Source: a virus
Virus record (IMG/VR): IMGVR_UViG_3300020156_000077
Coordinates: 1-23,918 of that record
Length of the DNA: 23,918 nt
Reading direction: 5' to 3' (one strand)
How positions within the stretch are numbered: position 1 is the first letter of the stretch; the number at the start of each line of letters is the position of its first letter. Below, one piece after another: positions 7,448-14,602 of the stretch. Under the pieces are notes generated by a model. It worked only from the letters and a program-made list of their open reading frames with translations, was not told where the DNA came from and made no database searches. Both the position numbers and the translations under genes were made by a program.

Positions 7448-7503
7448 TAACCGGGCAATACGCGCGGTCATCGCCAAAGCATTCATAGGAGAAACTACCA
7501 GCT

Positions 7504-8502
7504 ATGGCCACCACCCGCCTTTCGGACATCATCTACGGGCCGCTGTTCCTGCCCCGTGTGATCGCGCGTATTGCCGAACTGTCCACCATCCGCAATTCCG
7601 GCATCGTCTCGCTTGACGAGCAAATCCAGGAATTTGCCAATGGACCCGGCAATGAAATCATCATGCCGTTCTGGAACGACCTGAGCGGAGCTTCCAACGT
7701 CTCGACCGACGATCCGGCGCAGAACGCCACGCCCAACAAGCTGACCATGGGTCAGGATCAGGGCCGGAAAATCCGCCGCAACAATGGCTGGCAGTCTGCC
7801 AACCTCGTGTCGTCGCTGCTGGCGGAAGACCCGCTGGAAGCCGTTGCCACCCTGATCGCGTCCTATTGGGATCGTGAAGAACAGACCGTTCTTATCCAGT
7901 CGCTCATCGGCATCTTCGCCAGCGCCGGCATGGCCGGCAACGTGCTGGATGTCGCCTCTGAAGACGCGGCCAGCCCGGTCAAGTTTGACGCTGCTGTTGC
8001 CGCCGACGCCTATGCCCTTCAGGGCGACATGGGCGGTCAGCTGACCGGCATCATGATGCATTCGCGTGTCTTCTGGAACCTGCATGCTGCCCGCGCCATC
8101 GAGTATGGCAAGGACCCAGTCACCGGCCTGGATTTCCAGCGCTGGGATGGCAAGGCGGTATTCGTCAATGACAAGTGCCCCAACCGTGCCGGCACGACCT
8201 CTGGCCGCGTGTACACCAGCTACCTGTTTGGTAACGGCGCCATCGGCTATGCCGAAGCGACCGGCGCAGGCGGGCCGAAGCGCCCGGTGGAACTGGACAG
8301 CAAGCCCGAAGCTGGTAACGGTGAAGGCGTCGAAACCGTCTGGTATCGTCGCCACTGGGTCATGCATCCGCGTGGTGTGAAGTTCGATCCGACGCTGGCC
8401 GGCGAAAGCGCCACCAACGCCGAACTGGCCGATGGCGCCAACTGGAGCCGCGTCTATGACCCCAAGACCATCCGAATGGTCGCGGTGGAGACCAACGGCT
8501 AA
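7504..8502 (+). CDS. major capsid protein
   Basis: This 332-residue protein is the likely HK97-fold shell subunit. It begins MATTRLSDIIYGPLF and continues with a region rich in small and polar residues (IIMPFWNDLSGASNVSTDD), like the N-terminal part of many phage coat proteins, and then a long helix around residues 90-125. Position after the scaffold gene, length and strong codon bias support the call. GGAGAA at 7488-7493 is the ribosome binding site. A strong terminator follows 52 bases after the stop, consistent with the high and separate expression expected for a shell protein. There is no obvious N-terminal propeptide. Confidence 0.85.
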   Translation: MATTRLSDIIYGPLFLPRVIARIAELSTIRNSGIVSLDEQIQEFANGPGNEIIMPFWNDLSGASNVSTDDPAQNATPNKLTMGQDQGRKIRRNNGWQSANLVSSLLAEDPLEAVATLIASYWDREEQTVLIQSLIGIFASAGMAGNVLDVASEDAASPVKFDAAVAADAYALQGDMGGQLTGIMMHSRVFWNLHAARAIEYGKDPVTGLDFQRWDGKAVFVNDKCPNRAGTTSGRVYTSYLFGNGAIGYAEATGAGGPKRPVELDSKPEAGNGEGVETVWYRRHWVMHPRGVKFDPTLAGESATNAELADGANWSRVYDPKTIRMVAVETNG

Positions 8503-8553
8503 GTTCGGCCGCTAGAACGCCATCGAGCGCTGGAGGGAGCGCCCCTTGGCTAA

Positions 8554-8590
8554 GGGCGGCTGGGAAGCGATGGGCCCAGCCGCCCGTTTT
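8554..8590 (+). terminator. intrinsic terminator after the capsid gene
   Basis: GGGCGGCTGGG (8554-8564) and CCCAGCCGCCC (8575-8585) form a perfect 11-bp stem with a 10-base loop, followed by GTTTTGT. This is a classical Rho-independent terminator. The next gene starts only about 35 bases later, so it probably acts as a partial terminator that lowers expression of downstream genes relative to capsid protein. Confidence 0.85.
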
Positions 8591-8600
8591 GTAAATAATG

Positions 8601-8617
8601 AACTCTGAAGGAGAGTT
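8601..8617 (+). promoter_or_regulatory. small hairpin presenting the ribosome binding site
   Basis: AACTCT (8601-8606) pairs with AGAGTT (8612-8617), leaving GAAGG (8607-8611) in the loop. The Shine-Dalgarno AAGGAG (8608-8613) lies mostly in that loop, eleven bases before ATG 8625. This weak hairpin could tune or expose the site. It also helps choose ATG 8625 over ATG 8598, which has no ribosome binding site. Confidence 0.3.
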
Positions 8618-8624
8618 TCAGAAA

Positions 8625-9245
8625 ATGTCGAAGACCGAACTCAAGTCCAGCACCAGCCACACTCAGGCTCCGCTGAAGCTCGAAGACCTTGATGGTGCCA
8701 CGCTCGAAGCGCTGGCCCGCAAGAGTGATGCCAAGGCCAACTTCTTCGCCGGCCGGCCGAACAACCAGAAGGAAGCGCAGGCAGCGGCTGACGAAGCCAA
8801 GCGCATCCACGCCGAAATCGACAAGCGCGCTGGCCGCTTCTCCGATGTCGTGGACCCGGAAGGCACCGCACCGACGCTGGCCGATGGGCTGGGCAACTTT
8901 GCCGACGATCCGGAACAGGCCAATGCTGGCGGCATCGGCATCAAGGACAGCAATTCGCAGTCGCCGGAAGCCACTGCGCAGGAAATCGCTGACCTGAATG
9001 CCAAGCTGGCCGCCGCCAATGCCGAACTCGAAAAGCTCCGCGCTGGTCAGCCCGGCACCGGCTCCGCCGCTCCGGCCAATACTCAGCAGGCTCCGACTGC
9101 CGCTGTTGCCGCCGCGACTGCCGCCAAGCCTAGCGCCGCTCCGGCAGCGCCGGCCAAGACGACCACTACCGCTCCGGCAGCGCCGGCCAAGACGACCACT
9201 ACCGCTCCGGCCAAGACGACCACTACCCCGGCCAAGGGTTCCTAA
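8625..9245 (+). CDS. head-associated protein with Ala/Pro/Lys/Thr repeats
   Basis: This protein of 206 residues has a charged helical N-terminal half and a low-complexity C-terminal tail in which APAKTTTT occurs three times (about residues 172-203). A coiled-coil-like segment (IADLNAKLAAANAELEKL) lies near residues 119-137. It sits between the capsid and decoration-like genes and is flanked by terminators, so a head surface or cement-protein role is plausible. I recognise no family. ATG 8598 in the same frame would add nine residues but lacks a ribosome binding site. Confidence 0.65.
   Translation: MSKTELKSSTSHTQAPLKLEDLDGATLEALARKSDAKANFFAGRPNNQKEAQAAADEAKRIHAEIDKRAGRFSDVVDPEGTAPTLADGLGNFADDPEQANAGGIGIKDSNSQSPEATAQEIADLNAKLAAANAELEKLRAGQPGTGSAAPANTQQAPTAAVAAATAAKPSAAPAAPAKTTTTAPAAPAKTTTTAPAKTTTTPAKGS
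9138..9227 (+). repeat. 33-bp tandem repeat in the coding sequence
   Basis: A 33-bp unit (9138-9170) is repeated exactly at 9171-9203, then a third copy at 9204-9227 lacks nine internal bases. Each unit encodes the Ala-Pro-Ala-Lys-Thr-rich tail motif. Exact tandem repeats of this kind can expand or contract by slippage, so the tail length may vary between related phages. Confidence 0.9.
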
Positions 9246-9273
9246 GCTCCAATTCCGGAGCGAAGGTAAACAT

Positions 9274-9301
9274 GGGGCTGGCCAATTGGCTGGCCCCTTT
9301 T
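9274..9301 (+). terminator. intrinsic terminator before the decoration-like gene
   Basis: GGGGCTGGCC (9274-9283) pairs with GGCTGGCCCC (9288-9297), with two G-U pairs in RNA, around an AATT loop, and is followed directly by TTTT. It is a good Rho-independent terminator 18 bases before the next start codon, the second one in about 750 bases. Confidence 0.75.
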
Positions 9302-9319
9302 CACAAGAGGGAATGAAAT

Positions 9320-9553
9320 ATGATTACGCCCGGAATTGCCCGACGCATTGCCGCCGCTGCCGCTGCTGACAAGCATGATGATGGCGCCGAACTTCCGACC
9401 TATACCGTGGCCCAGTTGCCAGCCGCATCCGCCGCTAATGATGGCCAGCTTGTCCGTTGCTCCAATGGCGCTGCCGGTCAGCCTTGCCTCGCGCTCAGCG
9501 ACGGTGCAAACTGGCTCCGCGTTACCTTGGGCGCTGCCGTCGCCACTGCCTAA
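9320..9553 (+). CDS. small decoration-like head protein
   Basis: This 77-residue protein starts with an alanine-rich segment (residues 7-16). It continues with YTVAQLPAASAANDGQLVRC and LALSDGANWLRV, a pattern seen in small phage virion domains that often decorate heads or fibres. GAGGGA at 9307-9312 is a good ribosome binding site. Its place after the capsid gene suggests a capsid decoration or stabilising role. The family assignment is from memory of the motif and is tentative. Confidence 0.55.
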   Translation: MITPGIARRIAAAAAADKHDDGAELPTYTVAQLPAASAANDGQLVRCSNGAAGQPCLALSDGANWLRVTLGAAVATA

Positions 9554-9567
9554 CCTTCGGAGCCATC

Positions 9568-9984
9568 ATGCCATATGCGACCGCTGACGATATCGTTGAC
9601 CTTCATGGCCAGCAGTTTCTGAATGACCTTGCGGATCGCAACCAAGATGGCGCTCCCGACGCTGATGTTGTCGAGAGTGCCATTCGCGCCGCTGACGCTG
9701 AGATCAATACCTATCTCGCGATGCGGTATCAGACGCCATTGACATACAACCCCATCCCGGATGTGGTGCGGATTGCATCGGTGGAAATCGCATCCTATCG
9801 GCTCGCCTCGAATGGCTTGAGCTTGACTGAGGATATCCGCACACGATATGAAGACATGATCAAGCTGCTGACCCAGATCGCGACTGGTAAGGCTGGCTTG
9901 GGCGTCCCAGATGATCACATCGACGTTCCGAGTGACGAAGTTTACCGGCCGCCAGTGCCATTCATCGGCCGTAACTACAGGTAA
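9568..9984 (+). CDS. head-tail connector protein (DUF1320 / Mu gp36-like)
   Basis: This 138-residue protein from ATG 9568 begins MPYATADDIVDLHGQQFL and contains AIRAADAEINTYLAMRYQTP, a typical segment of the DUF1320 / Mu gp36 family. Members act at the head-tail interface. Helical content and length fit. The frame is open upstream to 9457, but that part overlaps the previous gene and has no ribosome binding site. It is followed after six bases by the gpG-like gene, as in Mu-like phages. Confidence 0.8.
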   Translation: MPYATADDIVDLHGQQFLNDLADRNQDGAPDADVVESAIRAADAEINTYLAMRYQTPLTYNPIPDVVRIASVEIASYRLASNGLSLTEDIRTRYEDMIKLLTQIATGKAGLGVPDDHIDVPSDEVYRPPVPFIGRNYR

Positions 9985-9990
9985 CGCCAG

Positions 9991-10422
9991 ATGGCTGTTT
10001 CCATCAACATTCGGGTGGACGCGGAGCAAGCGGCAGCGGCGCTGAATGCCTTCGCCATGGCTGGCACCTATCCATTGATGAAGACGATTGGCACTCTTGT
10101 TGAAGGCCAAACCAAGCGCCGCATTGCGGTGGAGAAGCGATCCCCAGATGGCGCGCCTTGGGCTCCGCTAAAGCCCAGCACGATTGCCAACCGACGCAAG
10201 CGCTCTAGCTCTATCCTGACCGATACGGGCCGGCTGTTGGGCTCGATTTCGCACACTGCCACTTCCCGGCAGGCGATCATTGGGACCAATGTGGAATATG
10301 CCGGTTTCCACCAGAGCGGAACGCGCAAGATGGTGGCCCGGCCGTTCATGGGCGTATCGCCTGCGAACATGGTCGAGATCAAGGCAGCGGTAAACGCTTG
10401 GGTTGAAGGATTGCTTGGATGA
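9991..10422 (+). CDS. phage virion morphogenesis / tail completion protein (Mu gpG, P2 gpS-like)
   Basis: This 143-residue protein fits the Phage_tail_S / virion morphogenesis family. It has an N-terminal beta-alpha region and a central RSPDGAPWAPLKPSTIANR (residues about 50-68), followed by LTDTGRLLGSI and NVEYAGFHQSGT, then RPFMGVS near the end; these are family hallmarks. The protein closes the tail end before it joins the head. Its stop codon overlaps the next start (ATGA). Confidence 0.88.
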   Translation: MAVSINIRVDAEQAAAALNAFAMAGTYPLMKTIGTLVEGQTKRRIAVEKRSPDGAPWAPLKPSTIANRRKRSSSILTDTGRLLGSISHTATSRQAIIGTNVEYAGFHQSGTRKMVARPFMGVSPANMVEIKAAVNAWVEGLLG

Positions 10423-11003
10423 GCGACGATAACGGCAAATTCTATGAATTGATGGAGGCCATCCAGACCTATCTCACGGCCCAGCTGCCTCCGCCGATCC
10501 TCCAGCGTATCGAGATTTATGAAGGCGTCTATGACGCGGATGGCGTTATGCGTCTCGTGACCAGCGAAGGCGTTGCCCATCTGGCCTTCTTGGGCGTCAA
10601 CAACATCGATGAGTTGGCCGGTGGGCCAGCAAACCTCCATGCCTCCTTCGCGGTCTATATCGCTTCTTCCGGCGTGGCGCGTGTCCGCAAGGCGCTCAAC
10701 CGCCTCGAAGCCATCGCCATCAAGATGATCGGAGTTGGCCACAATGGCCTAGACCTAGGTGTGACATATGTTGGCCAGCCAGTCATCGGCTCCATCGAAA
10801 ATCTCTACAGCAAGCCAGCCGGCCAGAATGGGGTGGTCATTTATGGCCTGAGCTTCGCCATCCCGATCCTGCTTGGCGATATGATTTTCAAGGATGAAGA
10901 AAGCCCGCTGGACCCGACCAAGTGGTTTGTGACTGACGAAGCGGATGGCGTTGATTTGTTCTCCTTCCAAGAAGCGGAGCCGCAGCCTCCGGAGGAGGGC
11001 TGA
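10419..11003 (+). CDS. DUF1834 / Mu gp37-like protein
   Basis: This 194-residue protein begins in the stop of the gpG-like gene with GAAGGA at 10405-10410 as ribosome binding site. Its position and layout (helical start, a beta-rich middle around DELAGGPANLHASFAVYIAS, RKALNRLEAIAIKMIG, then an IYGLSFAIPI strand) match the DUF1834 / Mu gp37 group of tail proteins. It probably works at the tail terminator or connector. The C-terminal tail is acidic. The family call rests on context and general pattern. Confidence 0.65.
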   Translation: MSDDNGKFYELMEAIQTYLTAQLPPPILQRIEIYEGVYDADGVMRLVTSEGVAHLAFLGVNNIDELAGGPANLHASFAVYIASSGVARVRKALNRLEAIAIKMIGVGHNGLDLGVTYVGQPVIGSIENLYSKPAGQNGVVIYGLSFAIPILLGDMIFKDEESPLDPTKWFVTDEADGVDLFSFQEAEPQPPEEG

Positions 11004-11470
11004 TGGCCACCCTCGATAGGATCGCGGCGCGGCTCCGGGCAGAAATCGAGCGCGCAAACCATCGCGCCGCTCGCTCAATGCGCCCCGGCGTGGTCGCGTC
11101 CTATGACCCGGACAAGCATATGGCCCGCGTTCGCCTTAACGGTGGCCAAGGAGTGGCTTTCCTGTCTCCGCTGTGCCAGATATTGGAAGCGGCCGGCGCT
11201 GGTACCAGCCGCACAACGCTGGTGGAAGGGCAGACAGTTTGGCTGCTGTGCCCCAATGGGGATTTGCGTGGGGCGCAGATCATGCCCGGCGATTTCTCTG
11301 ATGAGTTCAAATCCTCCTCCAACGCGCCGCATGAAACGCGCTTCGAGCGCGGAAATGTCCGGGTGGCGATCCGGCCTGACGAAGCGGAAATGAGCTTTGG
11401 AGAAACGACTGTCCGCATTAAGGATGGCCATGTGAGGGTTCACACCACTGGAACTGCGGATTTCGATTGA
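11003..11470 (+). CDS. baseplate assembly protein V (spike)
   Basis: This 155-residue protein is a gpV / Mu gp45-like baseplate spike. After an N-terminal helix comes an OB-fold region (VVASYDPDKHMARVRLNG to VWLLCPNGDLRGAQIMPG, about residues 30-95), then a repetitive beta segment ending in IKDGHVRVHTTGTADF. The start has GGAGGAGG at 10991-10998 and overlaps the previous stop (TGATG). It is short for the family and lacks an obvious apex domain; the separate PAAR gene that follows probably supplies the tip. Confidence 0.85.
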   Translation: MATLDRIAARLRAEIERANHRAARSMRPGVVASYDPDKHMARVRLNGGQGVAFLSPLCQILEAAGAGTSRTTLVEGQTVWLLCPNGDLRGAQIMPGDFSDEFKSSSNAPHETRFERGNVRVAIRPDEAEMSFGETTVRIKDGHVRVHTTGTADFD

Positions 11471-11727
11471 TGCCCAAAGTTGCCCGGCTTGGCGATACAT
11501 CCACCCACGGCGGCAGCGTCGTGAGCAGCGCTGCCAAATATCATTTCGAGGGCATTCTGGCAGCGCGCAAGGGTGATTTATTCGCCTGCCCAATTCATGG
11601 CCTTCAATCGATTGCGGCAGGATCGCCCAAATACAATTGCGAGGGCCAGCCTATCGCTCGCCATGGCGATCCGATAACCTGCGGAGCGTCATTGATTGCC
11701 AGCGCGGTCAAGCATTCATTCGAATAA
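11470..11727 (+). CDS. PAAR-domain spike tip protein
   Basis: This 85-residue protein is a complete PAAR domain: RLGDTSTHGG at the start, RKGDLFACPIHG in the middle, and PIARHGDPITCGASLI near the end. H13, C40, H43, H65 and C71 are candidate zinc ligands. PAAR proteins form the sharp conical tip of contractile spikes and here would sit on gpV. The TTG at 11467 is two codons earlier than needed; ATG 11470 overlaps the gpV stop. Its position supports the role. Confidence 0.88.
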   Translation: MPKVARLGDTSTHGGSVVSSAAKYHFEGILAARKGDLFACPIHGLQSIAAGSPKYNCEGQPIARHGDPITCGASLIASAVKHSFE

Positions 11728-11738
11728 AGGAGATCACC

Positions 11739-11960
11739 ATGAGGTATAAGGTCACCGAGACTGCCCCGAAGGAAATCATGGGCCGCAAGCCCGACAAGGA
11801 TGGCGAAATCAGCCTGACGAAAAAGCAGGCTGAATATTACCTGCGCAATGGGCACATCACCGAGGCCGAAGACGACGCCAAGCCCACTCCGGCCGCCAAG
11901 GCTTCGCCGGCTCCGGCGCTGCCGAAGGCCAAGCCCAGCGCGGAAACCAACGGGCTGTAA
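11739..11960 (+). CDS. small hypothetical protein with Ala/Pro/Lys-rich tail
   Basis: This 73-residue protein starts at ATG 11739 with AAAGGAG at 11726-11732. The frame is open upstream, but that part overlaps the PAAR gene. The N-terminal half (LTKKQAEYYLRNGHITEA) resembles small phage tail accessory proteins. The C-terminal half is low-complexity, rich in Ala, Pro and Lys. Its stop is immediately followed by the gpW-like start. No function is assigned. Confidence 0.55.
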   Translation: MRYKVTETAPKEIMGRKPDKDGEISLTKKQAEYYLRNGHITEAEDDAKPTPAAKASPAPALPKAKPSAETNGL

Positions 11961-12362
11961 ATGGCCACCGGAATTGACGCACAAACGGGCCAGCTGATTT
12001 CCGGCTGGCCCTACACAGTCCAGTGCCTGAATAAAGTCGCCACCACGATGATCGGTGAGCGGGTGATGCGGGAATATGTGGGCTCGCTCAATCCCGGCCT
12101 GCTGGTGAAGGAAAACCTCACCGAAGGGCCGCTGGATCGTTTCTGCTATGCCCTCATCCTGCAATGGGCGCTTTGGGTGCCAATGTTCGATGTGAAGTCT
12201 TGGCGCTATGAGAGCCAAGGGGATGAGCGCGAAGGCGGCTTTGGCATCGTCTTCATTGGCGATCACCGGCCCGACGCCCATTTGGGCAATTATGCGCTGG
12301 AAAGCTCGCGCCTCGCTCGCGCCCAGATCGCGGCCAACGCAATTTCGATCATCGGCGTTTGA
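11961..12362 (+). CDS. gpW / gp25-like baseplate wedge protein
   Basis: This 133-residue protein matches the P2 gpW / T4 gp25 group: IDAQTGQLISGW near the N-terminus, QCLNKVATTMIGERVMREYV, and a core resembling NPGLLVKENLTEGPLDRF. Family members form the baseplate wedge core and initiate sheath assembly. Its place between gpV/PAAR and gpJ is that of P2. The ribosome binding site is weak, but the start follows the previous stop directly, so it is probably coupled. Confidence 0.85.
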   Translation: MATGIDAQTGQLISGWPYTVQCLNKVATTMIGERVMREYVGSLNPGLLVKENLTEGPLDRFCYALILQWALWVPMFDVKSWRYESQGDEREGGFGIVFIGDHRPDAHLGNYALESSRLARAQIAANAISIIGV

Positions 12363-12364
12363 CC

Positions 12365-12393
12365 TTGCCATACATCGCCCGTTAAGGGATAAA
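12365..12393 (+). promoter_or_regulatory. candidate sigma-70 promoter before gpJ
   Basis: TTGCCA (12365-12370) and GATAAA (12388-12393) are separated by 17 bases; they match TTGACA in five of six and TATAAT in four of six. They lie in the 58-base gap between gpW and gpJ, one of the longer gaps in the tail cluster. The gpJ ribosome binding site AGAGG is at 12411-12415. A secondary promoter is possible; chance is not excluded. Confidence 0.3.
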
Positions 12394-12420
12394 ACTTCCT
12401 AAGCGATCCAAGAGGCTCCC

Positions 12421-13281
12421 ATGGCATTGCCCGCCGAACTTGCAAACCTGCCGCCACCCAGCCTCGTGGATTTGATTTCCTATGAAGCGCGCTATTCCGA
12501 ACTCCGGACCAAGTTGGCCCAGCTGTTCACACAAGCCGGCTTGCCATACAATGCCGATCCACTCGAAGTAGACCCGGCGCAAATCCTCCTCCAAGACGCT
12601 GCCTACATCGACATGGGATTGCGGCAGCGGATCAATGAGGCGATCCGCTCGTGGTTTCTTGCCTATGCGACTGGCGACGATCTGGACGCGCTTGCCTTCT
12701 GGTATGACGTTACTCGCCTGATTGGCGAGACGGATGACGAATTGAAGCGCCGCATTATTCTGGCGATCCAAGGGCGCTCCACCGGAGGCACCGAGCCGCG
12801 ATATCGCGCTGTGGCAATCGGTGCTGATCTTGCCGTTGCTGATGCGGCGGTTTACACCATCGGCCGCGATCCGACGATCCACGTGGCAATCTTCTCGAAG
12901 GAGAATGGCGGAGTGGCTTCGCCAGCATTGGTCGCCAAGGTGGATGCTGCGCTCCAAGACCCAGATGTGAGGATGGTCAATGACACCATCGTCGTGGAAA
13001 GCGCCGCTCAACAGACAATCAATATCGAGGCGCGTTATTGGCTGCTGCCGCAGGCTCCGGAGAATACCGACGATCTCATGGAAGCGAGCTTGCGCGCTGC
13101 ATGGGCAGCGGACATGCTGTTGGGCCGCGATATGACAATTTCATGGCTGACCTCGAAGCTCCAAGTGGATGGAGTGCAAAAGGTCATCATCGACGCTCCG
13201 GCTTCTGACCAGTCGATTGAGTTTAATCGCGCTGCCGCGCTGGGCTCGATCACCCTGACAAAAGTGGCTAGGGCATACTGA
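12421..13281 (+). CDS. baseplate assembly protein J
   Basis: This 286-residue protein has the features of P2 gpJ: PPPSLVDLISYEARYSEL at the start, a glutamine- and alanine-rich core, and ADLDALAFWYDVTRL-like (DDLDALAFWYDVTRL) followed by RRIILAIQGRSTGGTEPRYR, typical family segments. It joins the wedge to the baseplate periphery. The length is close to that of P2 gpJ (about 300). The stop overlaps the next start (TGATG), so gpI is coupled to it. Confidence 0.9.
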   Translation: MALPAELANLPPPSLVDLISYEARYSELRTKLAQLFTQAGLPYNADPLEVDPAQILLQDAAYIDMGLRQRINEAIRSWFLAYATGDDLDALAFWYDVTRLIGETDDELKRRIILAIQGRSTGGTEPRYRAVAIGADLAVADAAVYTIGRDPTIHVAIFSKENGGVASPALVAKVDAALQDPDVRMVNDTIVVESAAQQTINIEARYWLLPQAPENTDDLMEASLRAAWAADMLLGRDMTISWLTSKLQVDGVQKVIIDAPASDQSIEFNRAAALGSITLTKVARAY

Positions 13282-14594
13282 TGACCAGCGCGCTCCTTCC
13301 CCGCAATTCGACCAAGTGGGAAAAGGCGCTGGCGGATGCGATGTCGCCAGCTTCTGTTTCGATCAGCGGCATCAACGCCATGCGCCGCTTCAAGATCATG
13401 TCGCCGCGCCCCAACATGCTGCCCTTTCTCGTTTGGGAATACGGGCTGGGCGAGCTTACGCCATATGTGCCCAATCTCTATACGCTCATTGATGAGGGCG
13501 TTCGCTGGCAGCGCTTGCGCGGGACTGTCTCCGCCATTGCGGTGGGCCTCGCTTGGATCGGATATACTGCCGATCTGGAGGAGGCATGGAGCGGCCGGAG
13601 GTTCTGGAACTCCTTTCAACTCCGCTTCCCGGAACTGCCGGCAAATGACGATCCCGACCTTGAGCGCATTGAGGGCATCACCAAGTTATCAGTGCCACTG
13701 CGCTCTAAGCTCCGCCGTGGCGTCCACCAGTACGATATTACTCCATTGGAGGGCGATGAAAGCCAATATGACGAAGCCTTCTATGACTTCGAAAGTGGAA
13801 TTTCAGTCACCCAAGGCGGAACGATCTGGTCATTCGGCCGCACTCATGAAATCGACCACCAGCTGACGAAGATTGAAGGTGTGGCGGCAGGCTATTGGCT
13901 TGAGCCTGATTGGTACAACCCGCCTACTGGATCGCCGCTCTGGACGACGCTGAATGATGTGCTTTGGGCAGATGCGGATTTCCTCTGGACCACCAACCAA
14001 CTTGAACTCCGGGAACGGGTCATGGCGGGTTGGTTTGCTGGCAAGCCGCTCTATCTCCGGCTTGAAGATGAGAATGGCTTTACCATCGGCTTTCGCCGGG
14101 CAAGGGCCTCCCATCGAGTGAGCAAGGCCATTGATGGGGAATATGAGTTTGCAGGCGAGCGCTATGGCTTAAACCCCGATGGGCGCCTGCTGTATGTCGA
14201 AGCCATGACCGACTTTGAAGACGCGGATGGCGTTGAAGCTAAATTCGCATCACTCATTGTCGATGGAGGCCTGACGACAGGCATTGCGCCGGGCCAGCTT
14301 TGGCTTCCCCGGTTGGGGCTGGAGGATGGCGTTCCGCTCGCGCGCACCGCGATCAGCGCTCCGCTCCGGAAGACTGTTCGGGAAAGGTTCAAGTTCCTTC
14401 TGCGCTTCGATCTGGAGCCGCCACAGCCCGACGCATTGCAGGCGCTTGGGTCAGAATACAATGGACTGTCCATCAGCTTTACCGACAACAGTTATGCATC
14501 GCGCACGGCTTCCTTGGCGGAAATCGCTTTGCTCCAAGGCAGTGATTATGCGATTTCCTTCCTAGACAACAGTTATGCTGAGAAACCGGATTGA
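13281..14594 (+). CDS. tail protein I with long C-terminal extension
   Basis: The first about 120 residues match P2 gpI: LLPRNSTKWEKALADAM, then RPNMLPFLVWEYGL, YTLIDEGVRWQRLRGTVSA and a WIGYTADLEEAWSG strand. P2 gpI is much shorter (about 176 residues), so some 240 residues here form an added beta-rich domain. This links the baseplate to fibres. Near the end two segments, ISFTDNSYA and ISFLDNSYA, repeat 27 codons apart, with GACAACAGTTATGC identical at 14484-14497 and 14565-14578. Such extensions often replace the separate gpH attachment. Confidence 0.85.
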   Translation: MTSALLPRNSTKWEKALADAMSPASVSISGINAMRRFKIMSPRPNMLPFLVWEYGLGELTPYVPNLYTLIDEGVRWQRLRGTVSAIAVGLAWIGYTADLEEAWSGRRFWNSFQLRFPELPANDDPDLERIEGITKLSVPLRSKLRRGVHQYDITPLEGDESQYDEAFYDFESGISVTQGGTIWSFGRTHEIDHQLTKIEGVAAGYWLEPDWYNPPTGSPLWTTLNDVLWADADFLWTTNQLELRERVMAGWFAGKPLYLRLEDENGFTIGFRRARASHRVSKAIDGEYEFAGERYGLNPDGRLLYVEAMTDFEDADGVEAKFASLIVDGGLTTGIAPGQLWLPRLGLEDGVPLARTAISAPLRKTVRERFKFLLRFDLEPPQPDALQALGSEYNGLSISFTDNSYASRTASLAEIALLQGSDYAISFLDNSYAEKPD

Positions 14595-14602
14595 GGCAAT
14601 AA

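Noticed and set aside
9457-9567. Upstream extension of the DUF1320-like gene
   Set aside because: It overlaps the decoration-like gene, and ATG 9568 matches the family N-terminus.
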